Positions 27,288 through 35,754 of a stretch of 64,000 nt of DNA are shown here, one piece after another. The translations under genes and the position numbers were made by a program. This DNA comes from Kitasatospora sp. NA04385 (GTDB lineage Bacteria > Actinomycetota > Actinomycetes > Streptomycetales > Streptomycetaceae). The DNA lies in NCBI RefSeq assembly GCF_013364235.1, contig NZ_CP054919.1:287276-351275 (forward strand), in the 5' to 3' direction. The notes under the pieces were generated by a model. That model was not told the origin of the DNA, did not search any database, and saw nothing but the letters and a program-made list of their open reading frames with translations. Each line of letters opens with the position of its first letter. Position 1 is the first letter of the stretch.

Positions 27288-27616
27288 ATGGCGGCAGGGA
27301 AGCCGAGGACGGGTCGGGGCTACGTGGTCGCGTTCAGCGCGGCGATCGTGATGTGGATCGTGAGTGCGAACAGCGACGACGGGCCGTCGGCCGAGCTGCC
27401 GACGGCGCGGGGGGTGGAGCGGTCGGTGTCGCGCGGCGAGGTGTCGCCGTGGCCGTTCACGGTCGACAGCGGGGTGCTGCGGTACCAGCCTGCATCCGGG
27501 GCGGTGACTTTCCAGCCCCGGGGAAAAAGGGTGATCGGTGCGCGCTGAACGGCGCGGCGAAGACGATCGGCTACCCGAACGTGGTGACGCCGGGCCTGAC
27601 CGCGTACGGGCCGTAG
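27288..27616 (+). pseudogene. DUF2511-like small protein, frameshifted
   Basis: ATG 27288 has AAGGGAGGGG upstream. A transmembrane or signal segment (YVVAFSAAIVMWIVSAN) is followed by VSRGEVSPWPFTVDSGVLRYQ and AVTFQP, the core of DUF2511. Then, at the GGGGAAAAAGGG run (27521-27532), the frame changes; the family ending (CALNGAAKTIGYPNVV) is in frame 2 and ends at TAG 27614-27616. A single-base change in a homopolymer could be biological slippage or a sequencing error. Confidence 0.6.
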
Positions 27617-27639
27617 CCGGGCCGGGTGGTCGACTCTCA

Positions 27640-27919
27640 GGGGCCGTGTCGGCCATGATGAGGCCCTGGAACTTCTCGCGGCGCACGACCACGGCCCCGT
27701 CAGTGCCCGGGTAGTAGGTTGCCGGTCCAGCTCGCACCGGGCTTCATCGAGCGCGTCGATGGCCTTCTTCAGCAGCCGGGCCGCGGCGGCGTCCGGCCCG
27801 GTACGGGCGTAGGCGTTCTCCAGCCGGACGCGGCGCTCGAGGAACTCGTTGCGGACCCCGGTGAGAACCGCGCCGAAGTCTTCGTACTCGGCCGCGGTCA
27901 GGGGCGTCTTCATGGGCAT
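27640..27919 (-). pseudogene. Small hypothetical protein, probably frameshifted
   Basis: From ATG 27919 (or 27913) the frame gives PLTAAEYEDFGAVLTGVRN, FLERRVRLENAYARTG and AARLLKKAIDALDEARCELD, a convincing helical protein. Past 27744 coding-like sequence moves to another frame (YYPGTDGAVVVRREKFQGL, IMADTAPES). The total would be about 90 residues. Unknown family; similar small ORFs occur in streptomycete accessory regions. Confidence 0.45.
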
Positions 27920-28099
27920 GGCCCTGATCGTCGCGGACCGGGCGCAGGCGTGGTGGGCGAAGCCGCTGCGGGTCACCCGGACGACCCTCGGGAGAACCCG
28001 CGCCCCGGCACCGTGTCACCCCAACCCAAGCTCTACGACCAGCCGTTGTGCCCGTCGCGCCATGAAGCAGCGCGCCACGCCGTTCGCCGCCACGCAGCG

Positions 28100-28248
28100 G
28101 TCCTCCCCGCGCGAGCGGGGGTCAGCCGGCCGGCTTACGGCCAGCACCGCGGGGCGGAGCGTCGTCCCCGCACGAGCGGGGATCCGCCGTCGCGGAGAGG
28201 GCTCGTCGGCGTACTGAGCGGATCTTCCCGCACGCGGGGGTCAGCCGC
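28100..28248 (+). CRISPR. Three-repeat CRISPR mini-array, family A
   Basis: Repeats at 28100-28128, 28161-28189 and 28221-28248, separated by 32- and 31-bp spacers. The first is a clean family A repeat (GTCCTCCCCGCGCGAGC...GTCAGCCG); the second ends GATCCGCCG and the third has lost bases. No leader is visible. Confidence 0.88.
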
Positions 28249-28350
28249 CGTGGTTGGCGCCGCGCTTCGTGACGACGGTCTGCTTGGTTATGTCGCATAC
28301 CCTGGCGGGCGCGTGGATGGTGTGTGGGCGGTGTTGTTGAGCTGTGGCCG

Positions 28351-28710
28351 TCACGCCCCAGGTGCCCACTCGCGCCGGTAGTCGGGGTGGTGGGCGTAGG
28401 GCAGTGCGAGGAGTCGCAGTACCCATTCCGTGATGGCGGGGGGCGGTGTGTGGCGGGCTCCGGTGTCGTCGACGAGCCAGCGCTCGCCGGTGTGCTCGTC
28501 CTCGTGGAGGGGGCCCATCCAGCGGAGGCTGCACGAGCCGCTGAAGGTGTGCTCGGCGCGGCAGGCTAGCGGGCAGTTCGCGTTGGAGGCGTTCAGCAAC
28601 TCCCGCTTCGCCAGCACCTCGGCCAGGACCCGTGCCGGGCTCCATCCGCCCGGGTCGCGCTCGTCCTCGTCCAGGCGTTCGCGCAGGAACGCCAGCAGGG
28701 CGGCGGTCAC
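28351..28710 (-). CDS. DUF6221-family protein
   Basis: 119 aa. It begins MTAALLAFLRERLDEDERDP and contains SPARVLAEVLAKRELLNA and the conserved end LRLLALPYAHHPDYRREWAPG, the DUF6221 signature seen in many streptomycete accessory genes. A Cys-rich middle (CPLACRAEHTFSGSC) could bind metal. The function is unknown. The start overlaps the stop of the upstream small gene by 4 bp, so the two are one operon. Confidence 0.85.
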   Translation of the reverse strand: MTAALLAFLRERLDEDERDPGGWSPARVLAEVLAKRELLNASNANCPLACRAEHTFSGSCSLRWMGPLHEDEHTGERWLVDDTGARHTPPPAITEWVLRLLALPYAHHPDYRREWAPGA

Positions 28711-28898
28711 TCGAACGCCTCCGGATACATGTTGTCGAGTTCACCGTCGAGCTGTACCAGGTCGTCGTGCATGCCGAACAGCATGACGCCCTGCACTTCG
28801 CGCATCGCGTCAACCGGGGTGGCCTGCGTGGCAGCCAGGTTGTGCACTGCATCGGTCAGCCTTGCGACTTCCTTGCTGAACTCGGACGGCTCGTTCAC
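28707..28898 (-). CDS. Small hypothetical protein, 63 aa
   Basis: GTG 28898 to TGA 28707; FSKEVARLTDAVHNLAATQATPVDAMREVQGVMLFGMHDDLVQ is given here only in part. A short amphipathic, helical acidic protein. It is coupled by a 4-bp overlap to the DUF6221 gene downstream, which supports its reality. Unknown function. Confidence 0.65.
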   Translation of the reverse strand: MNEPSEFSKEVARLTDAVHNLAATQATPVDAMREVQGVMLFGMHDDLVQLDGELDNMYPEAFE

Positions 28899-28966
28899 GG
28901 GGTCATCCTCTCGCAGCGGCCCGGCCTACAGCGCGGTAAGCGCGAACGCGGCGAGGAGCAGGCTGA

Positions 28967-28995
28967 GTCCTCTCCGCGCGAGCGGGGGTCAGCCG
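28967..28995 (+). CRISPR. Solitary CRISPR repeat, family A
   Basis: 29 bp, GTCCTCTCCGCGCGAGC...GGTCAGCCG, one difference from the clean repeat at 28100. No second repeat lies 61 bp either side. It sits just upstream of the two-gene DUF6221 unit. Confidence 0.8.
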
Positions 28996-29154
28996 AGCAG
29001 GCAGACTGGCACTGATTTCTCCGAGGTTGGCGAGAGCCACGTCTTCGCCCGGTTCGGGAGCCACCTGGGCTCCGGTGAGATTGGGAGCCATGCGCCTGGC
29101 GCGCCGCGTTCAGCACATCCGCGGCCATGGGCCGTTCGGCCGTCGTACCGGCTT

Positions 29155-29376
29155 TCAGCCGGCCTGCCGCCGGCAGGTGAGGTAGAGCGGCAGGAGGACG
29201 ACCCACAGGCACAAGCAGCCGAGCGCCCAGGTGGCGGGTTTGCTCAGCTCGATCGCTCCCGCCGAGAAGTAGACGGGAGATCCGCGCCTGGCACGGGCCG
29301 ACGCGTCCTGGTAGACCCAGCCCACGCTCCCGAGCAGGACGCTGAGGGGAATCAGCGTGGTGGCGTACGACCCCAT
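29155..29376 (-). CDS. Small two-helix membrane protein
   Basis: 73 aa from ATG 29376, MGSYATTLIPLSVLLGSVG in part: one hydrophobic helix (about 5-19), a charged loop with QDASARARRG, and a second helix (about 48-66, ALGCLCLWVVLLPLYL) before CRRQAG. A longer version from GTG 29469 adds a His-rich leader that looks non-coding. Unknown function. It lies between a solitary CRISPR repeat and the 29.7-kb mini-array. Confidence 0.6.
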   Translation of the reverse strand: MGSYATTLIPLSVLLGSVGWVYQDASARARRGSPVYFSAGAIELSKPATWALGCLCLWVVLLPLYLTCRRQAG

Positions 29377-29570
29377 TGTCCCTGCCCATGTTCGGTGATG
29401 ATGCGGGCCACGGCAGCCACGTCGTCCGGCGTGATGGTGGGGGCGGACTCGGTGGCCGATGATGAGCACGAGGGCCGTGTCTGTCGAGAGTGCCTATACG
29501 TGACCGAAGCGTCAAGGAGCCTTTACGCCTCTGCCGCCCGTCGCGCCCGCGCCACCCGCAGGAGCACTCC

Positions 29571-29689
29571 ATCAGTGGCTCCCGAAGTCACCGGAGATCC
29601 GGCCTGCGGGCGAGTACATCGTTGCCACGGACGGACCAGCAATGGCTCGCGAACCCGGCGGAGCACTGGCTCTCGTACGACCCGATGAA
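29571..29689. repeat. Second copy of the ISL3-end-like repeat
   Basis: Similar to 19486-19614 (both start ATCAGTGGCTCCC). It runs straight into the first CRISPR repeat at 29690, so the array was joined to, or cut by, an IS end. No transposase is attached. Confidence 0.55.
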
Positions 29690-29960
29690 CTCCTCCCCGC
29701 TCGAGCGGGGGTCAGCCGACGGTCCGGTGAATGGTCTTGGAGGAGACCCCACCGTCCCCGCGGGAGTGGGAGTCAGTCGCGGCGACATAGAACGGCAGGG
29801 CAGGGCCTGCAGTCCTCCCCGCGCGCGGGGATGGTCCCCACTTCGCGATCCCGAAGAAAAACTGCGCGATCTGCTCCCTGCCCACGCAGGGATGGCCCCA
29901 GCACGAATCACCCGACGCGGGAGGTGACGGCCTGCTCCCCGCGCCCGCAGGGACGGCCTC
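29690..29960 (+). CRISPR. Five-repeat CRISPR array mixing both repeat families
   Basis: Repeats at 29690, 29751, 29812, 29871 and 29932 are separated by 32-bp spacers. The first two are family A (ending TCAGCCG/TCAGTCG), the third is hybrid (starts GTCCTCC, ends GGGGATGGTCCC, two bases short), and the last two are family B (start CTGCTCCC). This is a direct junction of two repeat types in one array. No leader lies next to it. Confidence 0.93.
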
Positions 29961-29967
29961 TGCAGGT

Positions 29968-30537
29968 TCAGGTGGTGTAGCGGATCAGGTTCGTTGTGGT
30001 GAGGTCGAAGTCGAAGGGAGGCGGGATCGGGACGGTGTCACCGAACCTTCCGGTCCACTGCTGACGGTACGACCCGTTTGACGGCTCGGAGAACAGGACG
30101 ACCGTGCCCTCGCGCGGATCGACCATCAAGTAGAGGGGGATGCCCATCAGGGGGTAGTCGCGGACTTTGCCGACCAGGTCGTTCTCGGGGTTCGACACGG
30201 AGACGATCTCAACGGCGATCTCGGCGAGTTCCGCCGGCACCTCGTTCCCGCCGAGCTCCACTACTGACACCGGGATGTACGTCAGGTCCGGGTTGCGGAG
30301 CTTGCCGACGTTCGGCGAAACCAGATCCGTGTTCTCGCTGGGCATCAGCCCCACCGGCCGGTGAGCGTCGAATTGCTCCCGCACGATGAGCAGGTTCCGC
30401 TGATGGATCACCGACGGCCCGGCCATCATGATGATCTCATCACCCGATACCTCGACCTTCCACCCAGCGGGAGGCGTCAGGCTCTGCGCGAACTCCAACA
30501 ACTGCGCGTGGCGTTCAGGAACACGAAACTCGGCCAT
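29968..30537 (-). CDS. Uma2-family endonuclease-like protein
   Basis: 189 aa from ATG 30537. The PD-(D/E)xK-type fold of Uma2 proteins is visible: HQRNLLIVREQFDAHRP, NVGKLRNPDLTYIP (the PD), ELAEIAVEIVSVSNPENDLVGKVRDY (the E and K, given here in part) and IPLYLMVDPREGTVVLF. Uma2 proteins are putative nucleases widespread in actinobacteria and cyanobacteria; biological roles are mostly unknown. It lies 8 bp beyond the end of a CRISPR array, reading toward it, with a CRISPR leader upstream. Confidence 0.85.
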   Translation of the reverse strand: MAEFRVPERHAQLLEFAQSLTPPAGWKVEVSGDEIIMMAGPSVIHQRNLLIVREQFDAHRPVGLMPSENTDLVSPNVGKLRNPDLTYIPVSVVELGGNEVPAELAEIAVEIVSVSNPENDLVGKVRDYPLMGIPLYLMVDPREGTVVLFSEPSNGSYRQQWTGRFGDTVPIPPPFDFDLTTTNLIRYTT

Positions 30538-30675
30538 ACCGCCATCCTCCCACCCCAAACCCAGGCCACCACCCCATGCCCCACAACCCACCAACACACC
30601 CCTCAACCTGCTCGCACCCGCAGGAGTCTGTTCGGCCTCGCCGGCCCGGCCACGATGAACTCCTTCTCCCGTCGT

Positions 30676-30775
30676 ACCTCCATGGCACGATGCACCCACA
30701 CACCGCTCCTTGACACCCCAACAGCCACACACAGCAAAGAAACTGGAAAACCGTCACAACACCACAGGTCACGAA
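30676..30775 (+). promoter_or_regulatory. CRISPR leader copy A
   Basis: Contains CGCTCCTTGACACC followed by CACAACACCACAGGTCACGAA just before a repeat. CTTGACACC, with nearby sequence, is shared with leaders at 49.6, 52.2 and 59.8 kb. TTGACA is a plausible -35 element. Confidence 0.75.
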
Positions 30776-30804
30776 GTCCTCCCTGCGCGAGCGGAGGTCA
30801 GCCG
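30776..30804 (+). CRISPR. Single leader-attached repeat, family A
   Basis: 29 bp starting GTCCTCCCTGCGCGAGC and ending GTCAGCCG, directly after leader A. No second repeat follows. It is a reduced array with a leader but no spacers. Confidence 0.8.
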
Positions 30805-31079
30805 GGTAGGAGTCGAGGCAGGGCGGCGGAAAGCGCAGGGAGTCGTGGAGAGGGTTCATGCCCTTCCAACCCCCGCCCGGCGACCCGGGCCACGGCCCGC
30901 CGGGAACCCGCGTCGGCTCCGCACGCCCGCACGCTCCCAAGGGCTCCGGGCCGGGAGGGCGGCGCGGTCCCGGTCCCCGCCGCGGCGGCGGGGGCGGGTC
31001 CGGCCGGGGGCCGTCACCAGCCGCGCCTACGATGCGGATCATGGCCGGTGATACTTCCGCGCGGCCGAAGAAGAGCTGC

Positions 31080-31214
31080 GACCGGGCGTGCGTCGATACC
31101 TGGCTCACCGACTGGAACGACAACCCACACCCGTTCATCTGGACCAAGACCGCCGACGAAATCCTCGACAAGGTCGCCGCCTACCACCAGCGAATCCCCG
31201 GCTCAGGTCACTAG
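31080..31214 (+). pseudogene. IS630-family transposase C-terminal fragment
   Basis: DTWLTDWNDNPHPFIWTKTADEILDKVAAYH (in part) is the characteristic C-terminus of one IS630 group (WIADWNENPKPFVWTKTADEIL). The rest of the gene is missing upstream, where 30805-31079 shows no recognisable coding. It belongs to a different IS630 group from the remnant at 15.2 kb. Confidence 0.85.
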
Positions 31215-31365
31215 ACCGTCCAGCGTGGTGCCCATTCAGAGGATCTGGACGGTCCGGGCCAGCGCCGCCGCCGTCGAGTCGGCAGCGATCAGCAGCTTGC
31301 GGCCGAGCAGGTCGCCGAGCACGCCGAAGGCGAACTCGGCGGAAGGGGGACCACGGCCGCGGAGA

Positions 31366-31423
31366 TCCTCGATGCCGGGAGACCCCAGCCGTATTCACGG
31401 CTGGGGTCTCCCGGCATCGAGGA
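31366..31423. terminator. Strong perfect hairpin terminator
   Basis: 26-bp perfect stem with a 6-nt TATTCA loop, immediately past the 3' end of the ABC-transporter operon. It is almost certainly its terminator; the same hairpin works from the plus strand. Such a long perfect stem is unusual. Confidence 0.85.
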
Positions 31424-31444
31424 GCGCCCATGACCTCCGCCGGC

Positions 31445-34279
31445 TCAGTCCGCTGCGGCCAGGTCGGCGGCGCTGATCCGGGACAGCCCCCGGATCGGTA
31501 CCGCCAGGGCTGCCACCACCAGGGCAGTCGCCGCGAGCGTGGCCAGCAGCGCAGCGCCGGTGACCGTGAACAGGTGTCCATGCAGCACGCCCCGCCCGAG
31601 GGCCAGCACCCCGGCCAGACCGGCCACCGCGCCCGACAGGCCGCCCAGCAGGGCCAGGCCGATTCCCTCGTAGAGGGTCAGCTTCGCCAGTTCCCGATTG
31701 GTCCAGCCGGTCGCTCGCAGCACCGCGAGATCGGCCGCGCGTTCGCGCTGCGAGATGACGAGGACGTCGACGGCGCCGGCGGCTCCCAGCACCAGGGACA
31801 GGGCGACGCTGAGGTAGTCCGCCCCGCGTGCCTGAGCCACCACGGCGCTGCCGAGCAACGACCCGGCGACCTCGCCCCGAAAGGCCAGCGTCAGGGCGAG
31901 CAGCACCGTGAAGGCGGCTACTCCCAGCGCCAGCCCCGCCGCACCCAGCAGCGTGCGGCCCCGCACCCGCAGCAGGTTGAGCGCGGCCAGTCCGGCCACC
32001 GAACGCACCGGACGCGCGCGGCGGGCCGCCGTCACCGGGGGCCGGACGGCTTCCATCGGTCCCAGCCGGGTGGCAAGCCAGGCGGGGATCAGGCCCGCCG
32101 CCGTGGCAAGCAGAAGCGCCACCGGGAGTACGAGGAGCGACTTGGCGCCGGCGTCGGGCTGTCCCAGCGCCCCGCCCAGCACGTATGCAAGCACCGCGCC
32201 CGCGGCCCCGGCGGCCAGCCCGATCACCACCAGTTCACCGAGGACCAGGCGGAGCACCTCGCCGCCGCTCCAACCGAGGCAGCGCAGCGTGCCGATCTCG
32301 GTGCGGCGCGAGCGCACCGAGGCCAGCGCTGCCTGGCCGAGGAAGAGTGCGCACACGACGAGGACCAGTACGAAGAGCACCGCGCTCTTGGTGTCCACAG
32401 CCCTGAGGATGCGCAGGGCCACGCCCTTGGCGACCCAACGCTCGGTCACCTGTGCGGAGTCGGCCAGCACCACCGTCCGCAGGGCGGGTGAGCTGCCGAC
32501 GGTGACGTCGACCTGGAGCAGGGGGTAGGTGGCACGGATCTTCCCGGCCACCGCGTTCACCCGCGCCCGGGAGGCGGTGTCCACGCCGGTCACTCCGGCC
32601 ACCCGGATCCTGATCGCGCTGAGCGGCGCCTTGTCCTGGAGGCTGGGGACCCGACGGCTCTCGGTGAGTGCGGTGATGGAGTCCATCGTCGTCAGCATGG
32701 TGGGCGGCGGACTGATGTAGCCGCCTAGGTTACGGTCGGGTAGCAGCGGCTTGTCGTAGAGCTTCGCCCGGGTCGCGCTGTCCGCGCCGGTGACCTGGGG
32801 CGGCTGGTAGGTCTCCAGCGGAGTCTCGGACAGGGGCGAGAAGCCGGGAAGTTGACCGGTGTCGTAGCGGCCGACCAGCCGGACGAAGGGATTGGGAAGG
32901 CGGCCGGAGTCCACACCGTCGCAAGTACCCAGTCCGATGCAGTCCGTGGAGGTGTGGCTGGTCACCTCCCGGTACTGGACGCCCTGGTGGTTCTCCTCTG
33001 GAACGTTGCCGAACGGCTGCTTGTTCGAGTTGGTGATCCACAGGCCGGGTTTCTGCGGCGGTTGCGGCTGCGCGGCCAGATCGCCGTTGGGGGTCGGGCG
33101 GTATGTGACCGGACCGACCGTCCAGTAGACACCGGTGTCGAACGAATCCACGTTCAGTGCCCTGCGGTAGCCCTGGCTCAGGTCGACCCGGGTCGTGCCC
33201 ACCGGGGTGCCGCGCAGGCTCTGGACGAAACTGTGCGCCGCCGGGTTGCCCAGCTTGGAGGGCAGTTCGGCAGGGTCGCCGACGTCGAGCCGCTCCACGG
33301 TGGCGTCGAGTGTGCCGGTGGTCAGCGGGTTGTCGCTGAGCAGCGCCGGGATGTAGATGTCGCGCTGTCCGTGGATGCTCTCGGCGCCCGACACCTCCCG
33401 TGGCTTGTCCTGCTCGCTGAGCATCCGGCCCGAGGCGATGGTGCTGCCCAGGCCGACCAGCCGGTCCTCCGCCACCGGGTCGATGGCGGAGAGCAGAACG
33501 GGATAACTGACCGGGATGTCGATGGTGGCCTTGTCCCGGCCGGACTGGCAGTTCATCCGTGAACTCAGGTCCGGATCGAACGGTGACCTGTCACTGAGGT
33601 CCTCGGCGATGATGTTCGGCTTCAATGGCAGGTTCAGGCCGAACTGCTGCCCTCCGGTCTTGTCCTGGTTGAAGTAGAAGCAGACGTCGTACTTGCCGTT
33701 GATCCGGTAGCCCTCGGTGTTCTTGTCCGCGTCGCCCGCTTCCAGGGTGTCGGACTCGAAGAGGCCGTCCGACTCCGATCCCGACGTCAGGGGGGAGCGG
33801 GTGAGGTAGACGTACTCGTCCGAGGTGCGGTAACTGCCCAGTCCGGAGGTGAGGGTGGGGCTGATGCGCAGGATCTGCCGGGACGCGTGGCCGTCCAGGA
33901 AGCGGGACACGTCCACGGTGACGGTGCTCGCCACCATGAGGTAGCCGATGTTGGCGACCGGCGCGGCCACGTCGACGCCGGCCATGCCGCGGACGCGGTT
34001 GTACTGCTCCGTGGTGATGCCGCCGAACGTGCCGGACAGGAAGTTGGGCGCGACCAGTGCGCTCCGCCGCTCCACATCCGTCTGCGAGTCGGGCGGGCGG
34101 ACCAGGATGTCGTAGGCGGACCGCGCGTTGTCCCGTACGGTGCCCACGGTCGCGGCCTGGCTCGTGCTCACCGTCGCGGTCAGCAGGGTGAAGCTGGTCG
34201 CCGCCACCAGGATTCCGGCGGCCAGGGCCAGCGCGCGCCCGCGCCGCCGCCGGAGCTGATCGAGGATCACCGTGATCAC
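31445..34279 (-). CDS. FtsX-like ABC transporter permease
   Basis: 944 aa. It has an N-terminal transmembrane helix (about 13-35), a large extracytoplasmic domain (about 45-620, MacB-type), then a three-helix FtsX block (about 635-760), another helix and a second FtsX block near the C-terminus (GRTLLGAAGLALGVAAFTVL, in part; later DVLVISQRERAADLAVLRATGW). FtsX/MacB permeases work with a partner ATPase to drive mechanotransmission-type export or signalling across the membrane, usually of peptides or lipids. Start GTG/ATG 34279 overlaps the ATPase stop by 4 bp. Confidence 0.93.
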   Translation of the reverse strand: MITVILDQLRRRRGRALALAAGILVAATSFTLLTATVSTSQAATVGTVRDNARSAYDILVRPPDSQTDVERRSALVAPNFLSGTFGGITTEQYNRVRGMAGVDVAAPVANIGYLMVASTVTVDVSRFLDGHASRQILRISPTLTSGLGSYRTSDEYVYLTRSPLTSGSESDGLFESDTLEAGDADKNTEGYRINGKYDVCFYFNQDKTGGQQFGLNLPLKPNIIAEDLSDRSPFDPDLSSRMNCQSGRDKATIDIPVSYPVLLSAIDPVAEDRLVGLGSTIASGRMLSEQDKPREVSGAESIHGQRDIYIPALLSDNPLTTGTLDATVERLDVGDPAELPSKLGNPAAHSFVQSLRGTPVGTTRVDLSQGYRRALNVDSFDTGVYWTVGPVTYRPTPNGDLAAQPQPPQKPGLWITNSNKQPFGNVPEENHQGVQYREVTSHTSTDCIGLGTCDGVDSGRLPNPFVRLVGRYDTGQLPGFSPLSETPLETYQPPQVTGADSATRAKLYDKPLLPDRNLGGYISPPPTMLTTMDSITALTESRRVPSLQDKAPLSAIRIRVAGVTGVDTASRARVNAVAGKIRATYPLLQVDVTVGSSPALRTVVLADSAQVTERWVAKGVALRILRAVDTKSAVLFVLVLVVCALFLGQAALASVRSRRTEIGTLRCLGWSGGEVLRLVLGELVVIGLAAGAAGAVLAYVLGGALGQPDAGAKSLLVLPVALLLATAAGLIPAWLATRLGPMEAVRPPVTAARRARPVRSVAGLAALNLLRVRGRTLLGAAGLALGVAAFTVLLALTLAFRGEVAGSLLGSAVVAQARGADYLSVALSLVLGAAGAVDVLVISQRERAADLAVLRATGWTNRELAKLTLYEGIGLALLGGLSGAVAGLAGVLALGRGVLHGHLFTVTGAALLATLAATALVVAALAVPIRGLSRISAADLAAAD

Positions 34280-34980
34280 GGGCGCAGGCCCCCCAGCCGC
34301 TGCAGCACGTCGCAGGACGGCGTGATCCGCTGGTCCGAGACGATTTTGCCGTCCTGCAGGCGCACCACCCGGTCGCCGTTGGCGGCGACCTCCGCGTCGT
34401 GCGTGGCGATCAGCATCGTCATCCCGTACCGCTCGCGCAGCGACATCAGCAGGTCGATGACCTCCCGTCCGATGACGCTGTCCAGGTTGCCCGTGGGCTC
34501 GTCCGCCAGAAGCAGACCCGGTCGGTTGATCAACGCGCGTGCGACGGCGACCCGTTGCTGCTGACCGCCCGACAACTGCGAAGGCAGGGCGTCGGCCCGC
34601 TGGTCGAGGCCGACGGCTTCGAGCAGTTCCATACCGCGTGCACGCCGGTCGAAGTCCACTCTGCGCGGCAGGACGGGGGCGAGTACGTTGTCCAGTGCGG
34701 TCAGCGCGGGCAGCAGGTGGAAGCGCTGGAAGACGAAGCCGATGCGCCGCCGGTGACGGTCCAGGTCCCGGCGCGCGAGTTCCGCACCGTCGATCTCGAC
34801 GTGTCCCTCGTCGGGCTGGTCCATGCCACCTATGACATGCAGGACGGTGGATTTACCGGCGCCGGACGGCCCGGTCAACATCACCACCTCGCCGGCCGCG
34901 ACCTCCAAGTCCACCCCGTCCAGAGCGGTCAGCCCGGGATACCGACGACTCACCCCGCGTAAAGCCACCCTCACAGCCAT
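34276..34980 (-). CDS. ABC transporter ATP-binding protein (MacB/LolD type)
   Basis: 234 aa from ATG 34980. Walker A GPSGAGKST, Q-loop GFVFQRFHLLPALT, signature LSGGQQQRVAVARAL, Walker B LLLADEPTGNLDS and H-loop ATHDAEVA are all present. It is the cytoplasmic motor of the FtsX permease encoded next. The operon is read away from the PadR gene, with an operator-like palindrome between them. Confidence 0.96.
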   Translation of the reverse strand: MAVRVALRGVSRRYPGLTALDGVDLEVAAGEVVMLTGPSGAGKSTVLHVIGGMDQPDEGHVEIDGAELARRDLDRHRRRIGFVFQRFHLLPALTALDNVLAPVLPRRVDFDRRARGMELLEAVGLDQRADALPSQLSGGQQQRVAVARALINRPGLLLADEPTGNLDSVIGREVIDLLMSLRERYGMTMLIATHDAEVAANGDRVVRLQDGKIVSDQRITPSCDVLQRLGGLRP

Positions 34981-35026
34981 GGATGCCGCCTCGCCCTCGT
35001 CCCTCGCGGCGCGCACGTCGCCGCCC

Positions 35027-35064
35027 TGCATTGTGCCAATGCAACGATATATTGTCACAATGCA
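35027..35064. promoter_or_regulatory. Operator-like inverted repeat between PadR gene and ABC operon
   Basis: TGCATTGTG (35027-35035) and its complement CACAATGCA (35056-35064), with a 20-bp centre, lie 13 bp before the PadR start. It is the likely PadR binding site and covers both divergent promoters. The AT-rich centre differs from its surroundings. Confidence 0.75.
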
Positions 35065-35076
35065 GAAGGGACGTAC

Positions 35077-35709
35077 ATGCCGCTCCATCACGCCGTGCTC
35101 TCGCTACTGACCCGGCGACCGAGTCACGGGTACGAACTCAAGGCCCGTTTCGAGGAGGCCATCGGCCCGCAGTGGGGTGGCCTGAACATCGGTCACCTCT
35201 ACCAGATCCTCGAACGGCTGGTCCGCGACGGCTATGTCTCACGCTCGCAGGTCACGCAGACCGACCGGCCCGACAAGAACCTCTACACGCTCACCGAGGC
35301 GGGCGAGGCCGAGCTGCGCTCGTGGGCGACCAGCGCCTGGGTGCGCGTCGGCGGCTTCCGCGACGAACTGTTCCTGAAGCTCCTCGGCGCGTCGACCCTG
35401 GGCCCGCAGGCCCTGGCCGAATTGATCGAGTCGCAGCGGCAGACGTACCTGTCCGAACTCGCGGGCCTGGCGCGGCAGCGCCGCTCCCACGCCAACGAGC
35501 CACTGGTCGCCGTCTTGATCGACGCCGCCATCGCGCACACCAAGGCCGACCTCGGCCTGCTGGACAGCGCCGCACAGCATCTAGGCCCGCTCGCCACGGC
35601 ACGGAGCGCGCGGGCATCGGAGGGCGCACCTTCACCGGTGCGGGGTGACGCCGACGAGGACGGGGGCCACGGCGGGACGAGAGAGGCCCGGACCGAGTCC
35701 GCCTTCTAG
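35077..35709 (+). CDS. PadR-family transcriptional regulator
   Basis: 210 aa. The winged-helix N-terminus MPLHHAVLSLLTRRPSHGYEL, in part, and GGLNIGHLYQILERLVRDGYV, in part, are typical; a helical effector and dimer part with RDELFLKLLGAS follows, and a charged tail. It probably represses the divergent ABC exporter until a drug or peptide binds. Its TAG (35707-35709) lies in the CTAG target of the IS5 element, so the native C-terminus may have been cut by a few residues. Confidence 0.93.
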   Translation: MPLHHAVLSLLTRRPSHGYELKARFEEAIGPQWGGLNIGHLYQILERLVRDGYVSRSQVTQTDRPDKNLYTLTEAGEAELRSWATSAWVRVGGFRDELFLKLLGASTLGPQALAELIESQRQTYLSELAGLARQRRSHANEPLVAVLIDAAIAHTKADLGLLDSAAQHLGPLATARSARASEGAPSPVRGDADEDGGHGGTREARTESAF

Positions 35710-35754
35710 GCCGTGTACCGAAAGTGGATCTTGGACTGTGGATGATCATGGTTC

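Noticed and set aside
15210-31214. The IS630 fragments at 15.2 and 31.1 kb as two halves of one element split by an insertion
   Set aside because: They belong to different IS630 groups: the first leads to a RVFAFDEFG-type core, the second has the WTKTADEIL ending of another group.
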